Below, piece by piece: positions 1 through 6,172 of a stretch of 64,000 nucleotides of DNA. Under the pieces are notes generated by a model. It was not told the DNA's origin and ran no database searches. It saw only the letters and a program-made list of their open reading frames with translations. The DNA comes from a virus: positions 1 to 64,000 of IMG/VR virus record IMGVR_UViG_3300009545_000003. One strand, written 5' to 3'. How positions within the stretch are numbered: the stretch's first letter is position 1; each line of letters begins with the position of its first letter. The position numbers and the translations under genes were made by a program.

Positions 1-131
1 GGTCCTTCGAGATCCTGGACAGCGTTGTAAAGAAGATTTTGTCCTCTAAGGCATAACTGTGTAGGGTTCTCTCTACACTGCTCGCAGATGTCAAGGTGCG
101 CGTGGAATTTTGATGCGCCTTGAAGGGTCAT
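1..131 (-). CDS. Partial small protein with CxxC motif
   Basis: The reading frame starts at the ATG at 131-129 and is open to the left edge, so only the first 43 residues are visible. The start overlaps the stop of the DnaJ-like gene as ATGA, the coupling used throughout this arm, and AAAGG lies just upstream. The visible part contains H-x-D-I-C-E-Q-C, then L-C-x-R-G. This resembles short zinc-binding phage proteins with a C-x2-C plus a later LC. The function is unknown and the C-terminus lies outside the window. Confidence 0.6.
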   Translation of the reverse strand, partial: MTLQGASKFHAHLDICEQCRENPTQLCLRGQNLLYNAVQDLEG

Positions 132-688
132 AGGCCTTTCCTTTCTCTTTGTGTCTTAGGGCCCGATAACCAACCTTTAGGAATTACAGGATTATGTATC
201 TCAATCTCACCTGTACCGAAACACTTATAGCATGTTTCGTAGAAATGGCCCAATTGAACATTTACATAGCCACGTATGCAGCTTGGACAAAATTGTAAGA
301 ATCCTATTCGTCCTGTTCCATGGCATCTAGAACAAAACTCTGTTCTTGTTCTAGGACGGGTATTGTAACCCCTATGTTGACAAACAGAGCAATCTTTGCC
401 ATTCTTTAGAGGACCTAATCCTAGCCCTAACTCAACTAGAGGAACTCCATCTACTGTCTTATCTAGCCGAATACTCTTAAAAGCATCTACAGTAAAAATA
501 GCGCTATCTTTTTGTAGACGTTGGTACACTTGATCCATTTTCTTGAATTTTTCTTCAGCGTATGGATCATTAGGATTTAGATCAGGGTGCAACTTTCTCG
601 CTGCTACGCGATACGCAGACTTGAGCTGATCTAGTGTTATAGGAGCAGTTAAACCAAATGTATCAAAAAGATCAGTTGCTAGAGTCAT
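128..688 (-). CDS. DnaJ-like protein: J domain plus zinc-binding repeats
   Basis: The protein has 186 residues. Residues about 10-60 form a J-domain-like helix pair with the HPD tripeptide (KLHPDLNPND). Residues about 97-165 hold four CxxC repeats, mostly of CxxCxGxG type (CSVC, CSRCHGTG, CPSC, CYKCFGTG), as in the DnaJ zinc domain. The C-terminal substrate-binding domains of full DnaJ (about 370 aa) are missing. J domains recruit and stimulate Hsp70, so this protein may recruit host DnaK for phage replication or assembly, but that role is inference. It overlaps the upstream SLOG-like gene by ATGA (685-688) and the downstream partial gene by ATGA. Confidence 0.85.
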   Translation of the reverse strand: MTLATDLFDTFGLTAPITLDQLKSAYRVAARKLHPDLNPNDPYAEEKFKKMDQVYQRLQKDSAIFTVDAFKSIRLDKTVDGVPLVELGLGLGPLKNGKDCSVCQHRGYNTRPRTRTEFCSRCHGTGRIGFLQFCPSCIRGYVNVQLGHFYETCYKCFGTGEIEIHNPVIPKGWLSGPKTQRERKGL

Positions 689-1113
689 CTAAAGCTCCCA
701 TCTGGTCGAATGATCCAAACTTTACAGGTTTTCGACCTTGCATATCGAATGGTGGCCCATGTACCTGAACGAAGCACCTCATACGGCTCTTTTGGAGTAG
801 CTATGAGAATACGAGACGCATTCACAATCATGTGATTACGGTTGATGAATTCATCTTCTTTCATAATCTCATGATTGAAGCATACTCCACGTCTCGATCT
901 ATCTTTTGGGTTACCCATGGGATAACCAGGATAGGCTACAATGTGATAGCCGTAGTTAAAGGCTAGTGTGGCAGCCTGTACGTCAGCTCCCACACATAGT
1001 CCGTGTCTGAATTGAGATAGTTCAGACTTGTAATTCTTCAGAAGAGTGATAAGGCTATCCATCTGACTACTGGACATTCCTTGTTGGGTGCCTGTGAAAC
1101 CAATTAGCTCCAT
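685..1113 (-). CDS. SLOG/YspA-like Rossmann-fold protein
   Basis: The protein has 142 residues. The N-terminus GFTGTQQGMS, a central LCVGADVQAA and IVAYPG, and a late LRSGTWATIRYAR match the SLOG (DprA/Smf-like, YspA/YpsA-related) Rossmann fold, whose glycine-rich first loop and later G-A-D and S-G-T-W motifs bind a nucleotide-like ligand. Family members act in nucleotide sensing or processing, and the substrate here cannot be told. It overlaps the downstream J-domain gene by 4 nt and the upstream gene by 10 nt. Confidence 0.7.
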   Translation of the reverse strand: MELIGFTGTQQGMSSSQMDSLITLLKNYKSELSQFRHGLCVGADVQAATLAFNYGYHIVAYPGYPMGNPKDRSRRGVCFNHEIMKEDEFINRNHMIVNASRILIATPKEPYEVLRSGTWATIRYARSKTCKVWIIRPDGSFR

Positions 1114-1406
1114 GGTACCTCGTACTTAGCTGGATTTGCCTTGATCTCATCAATGATGCGATCATAGCATGCGTCATAGGTTTCTCCAGTTTGACGTTGA
1201 CTGGACAATTCGAATCTCTCATAGTGAGTGGAGGCTCGAACATTACCATAATCAGTCCGAGTCTTACAGGCTTTGCACTCAGAAAAAATGAAACTATGAG
1301 GTTCCAACCAGAATTGTAAGTCAGATTCACTGAGATACTTACAACGAACCATCACTACAGTCACAGTGCGTGAGTTCTTGACTTTTACTTTCTGATTGTC
1401 CGTCAT
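1104..1406 (-). CDS. Unknown protein with one CxxC
   Basis: The protein has 100 residues and no family I recognise. It has a single ECKACK motif near the middle (residues about 43-48) and a basic N-terminus rich in K and V. One CxxC alone is weak evidence for zinc. The gene is coupled: its ATG at 1406 overlaps the preceding stop as ATGA, and its own end overlaps the SLOG-like gene by 10 nt. Confidence 0.75.
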   Translation of the reverse strand: MTDNQKVKVKNSRTVTVVMVRCKYLSESDLQFWLEPHSFIFSECKACKTRTDYGNVRASTHYERFELSSQRQTGETYDACYDRIIDEIKANPAKYEVPWS

Positions 1407-1699
1407 GATCTCACCACCTTAAAATCGAGAACTGAAGTCACTATTAAGATTCCAACTCCTGTGTTATAGACGTTGGTTGACCAGCCATCAGGCTCCATAG
1501 TGTTGATGTTTTGAGTAACTCGATCCCATACAGTAACCGAGTTATCGAAATCAGTGTCTTTAAGCCAGAGAACGAAGACATACTTCGTGTCATCGTCAGT
1601 AGAAGGGTGGAGTTCATCTACTCTTTCGATGAGCCCCTGCACTCCGTCTAAAAACTCGAGTTCATCGAGTTCCGTTCGAGTCGACGAAAGTTCCATCAT
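1403..1699 (-). CDS. Unknown acidic early protein
   Basis: The protein has 98 residues, is acidic in the first half (ELDELEFLDG, HPSTDDDTK) and then alternates hydrophobic residues (YVFVLWLKD, VGILIVTSVLDF), which suggests beta strands. No family is recognised. Both ends are ATGA overlaps with neighbours (1403-1406 and 1696-1699), which supports its being a real member of the leftward operon. Confidence 0.75.
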   Translation of the reverse strand: MMELSSTRTELDELEFLDGVQGLIERVDELHPSTDDDTKYVFVLWLKDTDFDNSVTVWDRVTQNINTMEPDGWSTNVYNTGVGILIVTSVLDFKVVRS

Positions 1700-2055
1700 G
1701 ACTTGGTCTCCATGCTCCGAAGCACTTCAGCCTGCTCCCGTTCCAGCCGTCGGCCGATTTGAATGCCCCAATACGTCATGAGAAGGTACGTATGAAACAT
1801 AGCACGATTCTCAGTGACGATGAGATGACCTGGCATGTCTTTCTTCATCATGTCCATGAGCCTCTCGAGACTGCCTGGCAGGCTTTGTTTTACCATATCA
1901 ACTGCAAAGTTAGCAATTAACGTACCAGCCGCCTCGTTCATGATGCTTCGTGCTACCTCAGGAAAGTCATCTCCACCTTGTGCCCCAAAATTGACTTTGG
2001 AGTAGTCAGTTGAGCGTTTTACTTCTTCTTTGAGCATCTCAGCAATGGTCTTCAC
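1696..2055 (-). CDS. Unknown, predicted mostly helical protein
   Basis: The protein has 119 residues and starts with GTG at 2055. That start overlaps the stop of the upstream 50-residue zinc microprotein as GTGA. The sequence is helix-rich (KTIAEMLKEEVKR, LERLMDMMKKDM, IGRRLEREQAEVLRSME). No known family was recognised. It lies in the leftward early operon driven by the promoter near 2463-2492. Confidence 0.75.
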   Translation of the reverse strand: MKTIAEMLKEEVKRSTDYSKVNFGAQGGDDFPEVARSIMNEAAGTLIANFAVDMVKQSLPGSLERLMDMMKKDMPGHLIVTENRAMFHTYLLMTYWGIQIGRRLEREQAEVLRSMETKS

Positions 2056-2204
2056 TTACTGGCCACCCTTCTGCTCTGTTCGAGTTCCTTAGCAAGGGCC
2101 TCGCAGGTTTTGGCGTGATTGAACTTTTGACCAGCATACTGTGGGCGGGTAAGGTTTCCCCGCTTTAACTGCCATCCGCATGTGCACTTATAGCCGTGCT
2201 TCAT
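2052..2204 (-). CDS. C2HC-type zinc microprotein
   Basis: This is a 50-residue gene, shorter than usual length cut-offs. It begins at ATG 2204 with GGAG about 8 nt upstream and ends in a GTGA overlap with the next gene. It reads MKHGYKCTCGW, then about 20 residues, then HAKTC. The arrangement CxCGW-x~20-HxxxC looks like a single zinc finger. The same CxxCGW...H...TC pattern is present in the 58-residue gene at 47442-47618, so the two are probably related. DNA, RNA or protein binding is possible, but no target can be named. Confidence 0.65.
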   Translation of the reverse strand: MKHGYKCTCGWQLKRGNLTRPQYAGQKFNHAKTCEALAKELEQSRRVASK

Positions 2205-2249
2205 TCGTAAGACTCCATTCTTAGGGTTATACTTCGTTTAAAGAAGGGT

Positions 2250-2297
2250 GGTGACTGACTGCTTATGAAGTTCCAGCCTTACAAGCTGCCAGCCACC
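2250..2297 (-). ncRNA. Long hairpin in the early-operon leader
   Basis: On the minus strand GGTGGCTGGC (2297-2288) pairs with GTCAGTCACC (2259-2250) over 10 positions, two of them G-U. After one mismatch GCTT pairs with AAGC, leaving an 18-nt loop. It lies between the promoter at 2463-2492 and the first substantial gene of the leftward operon (2052-2204), so it would be in the 5' leader. There is no U-run after it, so a simple terminator is unlikely. An attenuator, RNA stability element or binding site are options. Confidence 0.45.
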
Positions 2298-2346
2298 GCT
2301 CCCCCCTTAGTTGCTAATTCCTGTTTCATTTTCCTGCATGTGGATA

Positions 2347-2397
2347 TCAACAGCTTCGGCCTTGGTGTTCACCATAGACCCATGGGCCGAAGACCAT
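2347..2397 (-). CDS. Possible 16-codon leader peptide
   Basis: An ATG at 2397-2395 has a textbook AGGAGG at 2408-2403 (5-nt spacing), about 50 nt downstream of the predicted transcription start, yet the frame encodes only 16 residues (MVFGPWVYGEHQGRSC). A second overlapping frame at 2375-2307 gives 22 residues. A perfect ribosome site in front of such a short frame, followed by the hairpin at 2250-2297, suggests a translated leader. It could equally be a decayed gene. Confidence 0.35.
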   Translation of the reverse strand: MVFGPWVYGEHQGRSC

Positions 2398-2462
2398 AGT
2401 AACCTCCTCTCACTGCGACCGTGTTTTGCTCTGGATTGTACTTAATTTCTTATCATATAATT

Positions 2463-2492
2463 ATTATAATATAACTCGATATCGGATGTAAA
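2463..2492 (-). promoter_or_regulatory. Early promoter P1 (CCGATA class)
   Basis: On the minus strand the -35 TTTACA (2492-2487) and -10 TATAAT (2468-2463) are separated by 18 bp, with TCCGATATCGAGTT in the spacer. Two other sites in the window, at 2962-2991 and 58444-58473, have the same -35, -10, spacer length and CCGATA core. It reads leftward into the operon 2204 to 1. Confidence 0.7.
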
Positions 2493-2499
2493 CAACATT

Positions 2500-2631
2500 T
2501 TATCTGCTTGATAAACTATTTTTCTGACGTTTAATAATGTTCATCCAAGCGAACAGATACTGACAGAATTTGCACCAACCTTTATCTCCACAATCAGGAG
2601 TATAAGCTTTGTTACATCCATTACAGATCAT
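2500..2631 (-). CDS. Zinc-ribbon microprotein (43 aa)
   Basis: The ATG at 2631 overlaps the stop of the upstream 104-residue gene as ATGA, and the frame ends with TAA at 2500-2502. Its cysteines are MICNGC near the start and WCKFC about 14 residues later, a compact CxxC-x~14-CxxC zinc-ribbon layout with a basic tail. The stop sits just upstream of promoter P1, so this gene belongs to the P2 transcript. Function unknown. Confidence 0.6.
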   Translation of the reverse strand: MICNGCNKAYTPDCGDKGWCKFCQYLFAWMNIIKRQKNSLSSR

Positions 2632-2942
2632 ATTTTGACGTAACCTTTCTTAATATTTGCATTTCCCTCAGCTTTAGCCTCACGTTCCAGAAATTGAAGA
2701 TCATTTTCAGCTTTACTTTCTCTCTTGCTTCTAGATAAAGCAGCATAGTCAGCTTGGTCGTATTCTCTAGCATTTAATCTAATTACGTTAGCTTCACCCG
2801 TGATAGGATCGACAAACCTATGTACTAGATCAATCTCAGGTAGAGTCTTATTTCCGAAATTTGGTATAAGCTTTACTAGCTCATTCACAACAACTTCGAA
2901 AGTAGTAGACTTGTCCACACGTAGTTTAGCTGATGCTTTCAT
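2628..2942 (-). CDS. Unknown early protein (104 aa)
   Basis: First gene after promoter P2: its ATG at 2942 is about 13 nt from the predicted transcription start, with GGAG 8 nt upstream. The sequence has a beta-like N-terminal half (STTFEVVVNELVKLI, EANVIRLNAREYDQADYAALSRS) and a charged helical tail (SKRESKAENDLQFLEREAKAE). I do not recognise a family. Its position directly behind a strong conserved promoter suggests early, high expression. Confidence 0.8.
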   Translation of the reverse strand: MKASAKLRVDKSTTFEVVVNELVKLIPNFGNKTLPEIDLVHRFVDPITGEANVIRLNAREYDQADYAALSRSKRESKAENDLQFLEREAKAEGNANIKKGYVKI

Positions 2943-2961
2943 ATTTATTCTCCATAATTCT

Positions 2962-2991
2962 ATTATATATTAAACTTGTATCGGTTGTAAA
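2962..2991 (-). promoter_or_regulatory. Early promoter P2 (CCGATA class)
   Basis: The minus-strand -35 TTTACA (2991-2986), an 18-bp spacer containing ACCGATA, and -10 TATAAT (2967-2962) match the architecture of P1 and P3. The leader to the gene at 2942 is very short. The iteron array begins about 50 bp upstream of the -35. Confidence 0.7.
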
Positions 2992-3043
2992 CTACTTTTT
3001 ATCTGCACAGTCAAAATCGGTAATGGTGACACGGGTAACATTT

Positions 3044-3230
3044 TACGTGCCTAGGTACATGCCTGATCAGGTACGTCCCTGAGTGTACATGCCTGAAGGT
3101 ACGTGCCTGAGTGTACATGCCTGAAGGTACGTGCCTGAGTAAGGTACATACCTGAGCGCGCCCGGGTAGGTACGTGCCTGAGGGTACGTGCCTCTGAGCG
3201 TCGTCGTCGTATACTGGCACGTACACGCCT
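3044..3230. repeat. Iteron-like array of GGTACRTGCCTGA
   Basis: About eleven copies of a 12-13 bp unit close to GGTACRTGCCTGA are packed head to tail (units begin near 3044, 3054, 3070, 3085, 3098, 3113, 3126, 3143, 3169, 3183 and 3221). Spacing is mainly 13-15 bp, and a 28-bp pair (3085-3110, 3113-3138) is repeated exactly. Copies with A and G at the variable position alternate. There are no spacers of CRISPR type. The array lies between divergent transcription units with an AT-rich stretch beside it (3240-3360), the usual look of a replication-origin iteron set or multi-site operator. An open frame over it on the minus strand is repeat-driven and not called. Confidence 0.75.
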
Positions 3231-3296
3231 AAGCGCATATACCTAAAGAAAAACGGCATTATTTTTGCATTTAAACTGTGTGAATGTAATTTGTTA

Positions 3297-3369
3297 TCAA
3301 AATGTTACTGTGATAAGCAAGTTTAATCGTATCAATAACTTACAAAACGACAAGGTAACATTATGTTAC
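3297..3369. promoter_or_regulatory. GTAACAT operator cluster
   Basis: TCAAAATGTTACTGTGAT at 3297-3314 is identical over 18 bp to two copies in front of the LuxR-type gene (7275-7292 and 7304-7321). At 3355-3369 is the perfect dyad GTAACAT-T-ATGTTAC. Single GTAACAT half-sites also occur at 3035-3041 and 4040-4046. These sites flank both sides of the divergent control region and are best read as binding sites for one phage regulator. Confidence 0.6.
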
Positions 3370-3740
3370 TTTGGTGTTACCGTGTTCTAAATAATACCGC
3401 GAGTCTTATCCCTGTTGCTTTTTGCAATAAAATACAGTCGAAAATGCCCTATTGTACCTGTACGCGCGCGTAGGTGAAAGGTGATCATTTGAGGATGAGA
3501 TGGATTTGTGCAATACGGCTTCTACGGGTTTTAATCAAACTATGATAAGATGTAAATAGAATGATAGACAGGCCTAGGGGAAACCGGATCTGTTTTCAAG
3601 GAAAAATGGATTTTGGGTTGCCGTCGGACGCACAGCTTTCGGCAAACCAGTTTGACTTCGTTGTGGATTTGAAGTCATCCTTTGAGTGATCCAGCACTAT
3701 AACTGGAGCCCAATCCACACTCCACTCGAGAAGGGTCTTA
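3370..3740. other. Intergenic control region, no convincing gene
   Basis: This AT-rich stretch between the operators and the first rightward gene holds no strong coding frame. One 27-codon frame (ATG at 3606, stop 3687-3689) has AAGGA 3 nt before its start and is only weakly supported. A palindromic run GTACCTGTACGCGCGCG lies near 3454-3470. Rightward promoters for the gene at 3741 must lie here, but I could not pick a clear -35/-10 pair. Confidence 0.5.
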
Positions 3741-4016
3741 ATGGACTGTTGTCTACTTTCACAAGAGGAAGTCGGTCGATTAGAGCACTATAACCTATTG
3801 CCTAATCATGAAGAACATACACACATTCCAGCAGCTGAAGCAATTGCCGGTCTCAAGGATGACTCACTGCTGTTGATCACCAGCCGAACTGGTCGCAACT
3901 ACGTTACACTTCCAAAGTTACACTTTCTTCGTGCACTTCCATCCGGACCATCTCAAATAAAGGTCATCCAACGAGTTGTGAGCAACCACATAAGTGAGCT
4001 TAAGCCCCTGCGCTAG
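3741..4016 (+). CDS. Unknown protein (91 aa), first rightward gene
   Basis: This reads as a soluble protein with a helical N-terminus (LSQEEVGRLEHYNLL) and a central beta-like segment (DSLLLITSRTGRNYVTLPKLHFL). No family recognised. It is the first gene to the right of the iteron/operator region and is separated from the next gene by a 140-bp operator-bearing gap, so it is probably transcribed alone. The start is taken as the first ATG, and the ribosome site (AGAAGGG) is acceptable. Confidence 0.6.
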   Translation: MDCCLLSQEEVGRLEHYNLLPNHEEHTHIPAAEAIAGLKDDSLLLITSRTGRNYVTLPKLHFLRALPSGPSQIKVIQRVVSNHISELKPLR

Positions 4017-4039
4017 CGTATCAATTATTGATCTACGCG

Positions 4040-4094
4040 GTAACATATGGGTATACATCATAAAAATGCAGTGTATACCGCTTATCACAATAAG
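4040..4094. promoter_or_regulatory. Operator half-site plus two inverted repeats
   Basis: The segment before the gene at 4160 contains GTAACAT (4040-4046), an 8-bp inverted repeat GGTATACA (4050-4057) / TGTATACC (4072-4079) separated by 14 nt, and a tight CTTAT-CACA-ATAAG dyad (4081-4094). CGCGGTAAC occurs twice (about 4036 and 4134). No U-run follows, so these look like protein-binding dyads rather than terminators. Confidence 0.45.
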
Positions 4095-4159
4095 TTCACA
4101 AAGTAATCTATTTATAGTTACTTTAATACCTTCGCGGTAACCCCGCAGAGAGGAGCACC

Positions 4160-4522
4160 GTGGCCAACTTTTATCATAAAGATGATCCAGATCTCATCAC
4201 TAAGAAAGTCGGCGCGAAGCTTTTGAGTGAGGGGTACCGTAGCTGGCTAGGACGAATGGTGCCAGAAGACATTAGAGAGCAATTCGGTCTACCTGAAGGT
4301 GCCACATGGGCTGATGCCATTGGCCTTCAAACAGTGAAAAGAGCTCTCGCACTTATCGGTAAAGAGCAAGTTTGTTTTTCCGCAATTACTGAACTCAGAG
4401 AGAGCACGGAAGGTAAGACTCCTGAAAGAGTCATGGTAGCTCAGAACACGGAGTTAATGGCTCTTGCGGCAGCAATTAATCAGCCACCCGCACCTGAGCC
4501 TGGAGAAGAAAATGAGTCATGA
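4160..4522 (+). CDS. Unknown protein; possible terminase small subunit
   Basis: The GTG start at 4160 has GAGGAG 5 nt upstream. The protein has 120 residues. Its middle, with ALALIGKEQVCFSAITELRESTEGKTPERV, resembles the helix and 'E-x-T-E-G-K-P' segment seen in many small terminase subunits and related phage DNA-binding proteins, but no clear N-terminal HTH is visible. It also lies 4.3 kb from the large subunit, with a minus-strand block in between. The terminase role is therefore only a suggestion. The end overlaps the following membrane-protein gene by 11 nt. Confidence 0.5.
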   Translation: MANFYHKDDPDLITKKVGAKLLSEGYRSWLGRMVPEDIREQFGLPEGATWADAIGLQTVKRALALIGKEQVCFSAITELRESTEGKTPERVMVAQNTELMALAAAINQPPAPEPGEENES

Positions 4523-4676
4523 ACTTAGTCAACTAAGCGTCATCATCTCTCTTATCGGTTTTATCATCTACATCTTTACCCATGAAGATCGGCCAAGGTA
4601 CGTCGAGATTGGTAGGTTGATGTTCGCTATCGGTTTGCTAGCCTTTCTGATTCATTACAGCCCGAAGCTGTTTTGA
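4512..4676 (+). CDS. Small two-helix membrane protein
   Basis: The best start is ATG 4512, with GGAG 6 nt upstream, giving 54 residues. An in-frame upstream ATG (4464) has no ribosome site. Two hydrophobic segments are obvious: LSVIISLIGFIIYIF and IGRLMFAIGLLAFLI, joined by a charged loop (THEDRPRYVE). It overlaps the preceding gene by 11 nt. Small two-TM phage proteins include holins and host-membrane modulators, but the location away from the lysis genes argues for an early role. Confidence 0.7.
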   Translation: MSHELSQLSVIISLIGFIIYIFTHEDRPRYVEIGRLMFAIGLLAFLIHYSPKLF

Positions 4677-4847
4677 AAGCGCCGTCAACTGTTCAGCGGA
4701 CTCTTCAAGCCGGGTGCACTGTCTTACAATCGAGGTGCACGAAAGCTCTGGGGTGAAGATAGTGAGAAAGTTAACTGAACGTCGGAGATCATCGAAGTAC
4801 CTAAGAATCTCATCGACACGACATTTATACTCTGAGCGAGTGATCAT
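4638..4847 (-). CDS. Unknown helical protein (69 aa)
   Basis: This is the last gene of a leftward cluster. It is predicted helical with heptad-like spacing (EYKCRVDEILRYFDDLRRSV, RLEESAEQLTALSKQLRAVM), so a small coiled coil is likely. Its 3' end overlaps the convergent membrane-protein gene by 39 nt. Its start overlaps the stop of the upstream zinc-ribbon gene as ATGA. No function assigned. Confidence 0.6.
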   Translation of the reverse strand: MITRSEYKCRVDEILRYFDDLRRSVNFLTIFTPELSCTSIVRQCTRLEESAEQLTALSKQLRAVMNQKG

Positions 4848-4963
4848 TTCTTCGCCGCTTTCTTAAAGCAAGGCGGACAAACATACTTGTTCCGAATGGT
4901 GCGACGAAACGGCTTACCGCAAACGGAACAAGAACCATTTCGGTTGAAGAGTGGTTGATTCAT
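4844..4963 (-). CDS. Zinc-ribbon microprotein (39 aa)
   Basis: The ATG at 4963 and stop at 4844-4846 both form ATGA overlaps with the neighbouring genes, strong evidence for a translated gene. The protein contains CSVCGKPF and, 13 residues on, CPPC, a classic CxxC-x~13-CxxC treble-clef or ribbon knuckle, with a lysine-rich tail. It resembles standalone zinc fingers used by phages to bind host proteins or nucleic acid. Confidence 0.7.
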   Translation of the reverse strand: MNQPLFNRNGSCSVCGKPFRRTIRNKYVCPPCFKKAAKK

Positions 4964-5235
4964 CTGATTCCACACTCCTCATCGGCTAACGTTCTGAGAA
5001 TGAGCTTCAACTGATGACCGACTGCGTCGATCAGCTGTTCTGGACTATTCCCACTGATGACGGTCAAGCTGTCAATTCCTGAAACCGTCCAATGGTTGAA
5101 CTGTAACTCGACTTCAATGCCATCAAAATAGCGGTTGAACCACAGCCAAGGGTTGTTCTCATTCTTAGCTGGCTCTTCGAAGCCAAGAGCAAGAAGCACG
5201 ACTTCCAAACGATTGGTTGGTTTACCGCTGCTCAT
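4960..5235 (-). CDS. Unknown protein (91 aa)
   Basis: A soluble protein with aromatic-rich centre (NPWLWFNRYFDGIEVELQFNHWTVSGI) and a helical C-terminus (SPEQLIDAVGHQLKLILRTL). No family recognised. It overlaps its upstream neighbour by 14 nt and its downstream zinc-ribbon gene by ATGA, so it belongs to the leftward operon. Confidence 0.7.
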   Translation of the reverse strand: MSSGKPTNRLEVVLLALGFEEPAKNENNPWLWFNRYFDGIEVELQFNHWTVSGIDSLTVISGNSPEQLIDAVGHQLKLILRTLADEECGIR

Positions 5236-5455
5236 GTTTCACCTCCAATGAATCGAGCATCTCAGTAACTCGTTCGACGTGAGTTAGTTCTTTTACATAT
5301 GGAGCGCCATAGTACTTAGGCACAGTGAGAGGTGCTTCGACTGGCCTAGGCTTCGGCCAGTTGCTGATGTAAAAGTCGGCTGCTTTATTAACGCCGAACT
5401 CGAGAGCACGACCTAAGAGATAGCCGATCGCGCCGATAACAGCATCGTGGTTCAT
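5222..5455 (-). CDS. Unknown protein (77 aa)
   Basis: The N-terminus (AVIGAIGYLLGRALEFGVNKAADFYI) is amphipathic and weakly hydrophobic; the rest is proline-rich then charged. A peripheral membrane association is possible but not shown. The start overlaps the upstream gene by 4 nt and the end overlaps the downstream gene by 14 nt. Confidence 0.65.
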   Translation of the reverse strand: MNHDAVIGAIGYLLGRALEFGVNKAADFYISNWPKPRPVEAPLTVPKYYGAPYVKELTHVERVTEMLDSLEVKHEQR

Positions 5456-5595
5456 GCCTCACCTCTAGTGAGATGCCAATGAATTACGAGCCAGTCAGCG
5501 AATTCAATTTTATGTCCATGCTGCAGACACCAGGTCGAGAAAAAACCGAAGTTTTGTCGAGCAGCATACGTAAACGATGAACTTAACTGTTTCAT
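5452..5595 (-). CDS. Unknown small protein (47 aa)
   Basis: I place the start at ATG 5595, which has GGAG about 6 nt upstream. The longer frame to 5655 would run back through the terminator hairpin at 5642-5661. The protein is rich in aromatic residues and histidine (FGFFSTWCLQHGHKIEFADWLVIHWHL). No family recognised. Confidence 0.6.
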   Translation of the reverse strand: MKQLSSSFTYAARQNFGFFSTWCLQHGHKIEFADWLVIHWHLTRGEA

Positions 5596-5633
5596 AGATT
5601 CTCCTTTCCTAATGCCTAACCATCGATTAGACA

Positions 5634-5661
5634 TAAGGAAAGGGAGGACTTTCATCCTCCC
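5634..5661 (-). terminator. Terminator after winged-helix gene 1
   Basis: On the minus strand GGGAGGA-TGAAAG-TCCTCCC (5661-5642) is a perfect 7-bp hairpin followed by TTTCCTT. It lies immediately after the stop of the gene at 5668-6051, so it probably ends or attenuates that transcript before the smaller downstream genes. Confidence 0.6.
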
Positions 5662-5667
5662 AACCAG

Positions 5668-6051
5668 TTACGCTGCTACTGTGGATTCAGGCTGCTTGGC
5701 CGGCGCTTCAACTTCGATCGTTGGGTTGACGACCTTTGCGACGCCGAGCTTGCTGAGGTGATGAAGGTGCCACATGCAAGAGAGTTTCACTCCAGCATTA
5801 GCAGTGAGACCCGCAGTCGTCGCGAACTTCGTGATTTCGTCGATTGTGAATTCGCGATTCGGATCCTGTGCAAGAGCAGCGATCACGATCTGACGCTGTT
5901 TGCCACGAGGAGCGATTGCCGGAGCGGCGATCAACTGGTAGCGACGTTCGGCTGGCGGAGTGTTCTTCGTCGTCTTCTCAACGGCGGTTGTGGTTGTCTG
6001 AGCGGCTACGCTCTCATTTGCCTTCACTTCAGTGTTTTTGCTGTTCTTCAT
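5668..6051 (-). CDS. Phage winged-helix-like protein, paralogue 1
   Basis: The protein has 127 residues. After a low-complexity T/A/K-rich N-terminus, residues about 37-110 contain GKQRQIVIAALAQ, an EFTIDEITKF helix and SCMWHLHHLSKLGVAKV. The layout of GKQRQ, a putative HTH and a W-H-L-x-Q/H-L-x-x-L-G-x-V wing is shared with the genes at 6829-7128 and 44768-45196, so the three are paralogues. The fold looks like a winged helix, suggesting DNA binding. The gene has its own promoter (6102-6162) and terminator, pointing to abundant expression. A nucleoid-associated or regulatory role is inference. Confidence 0.7.
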   Translation of the reverse strand: MKNSKNTEVKANESVAAQTTTTAVEKTTKNTPPAERRYQLIAAPAIAPRGKQRQIVIAALAQDPNREFTIDEITKFATTAGLTANAGVKLSCMWHLHHLSKLGVAKVVNPTIEVEAPAKQPESTVAA

Positions 6052-6101
6052 GGTGTTCTCCTTGTGTTTCAGAATAACAAGTAATTTGCTATTCTGATCT
6101 A

Positions 6102-6162
6102 ATTATAAATCAACTTTTCTGAGAAGTACACAACTTAATACGTGTACCTCTCAAATTGTCAA
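6102..6162 (-). promoter_or_regulatory. Promoter region of winged-helix gene 1
   Basis: Two overlapping minus-strand candidates lie here. One is TTGACA (6162-6157), a 16-bp spacer and TATTAA (6140-6135). The other is TGTACT (6130-6125), 17 bp and TATAAT (6107-6102). Both read into the gene starting at 6051. TTGACA is the best -35 match to sigma-70 found in the intergenic regions. Confidence 0.55.
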
Positions 6163-6172
6163 ACTTTGGTAA

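Noticed and set aside
3044-3230. CRISPR array
   Set aside because: Units are 12-13 bp, directly adjacent and without unique spacers, and no cas genes are present.
3011-3259. Open minus-strand frame of 82 codons over the repeat array
   Set aside because: It is created by the periodic GGTACRTGCCTGA repeat (repeating G-T-Y / R-H-V-P-S-G residues), has no ribosome site, and sits in an intergenic control region.
3606-3689. 27-codon frame before the first rightward gene
   Set aside because: It has a fair AAGGA but very short length, no motif and no overlap coupling; mentioned only inside the intergenic entry.
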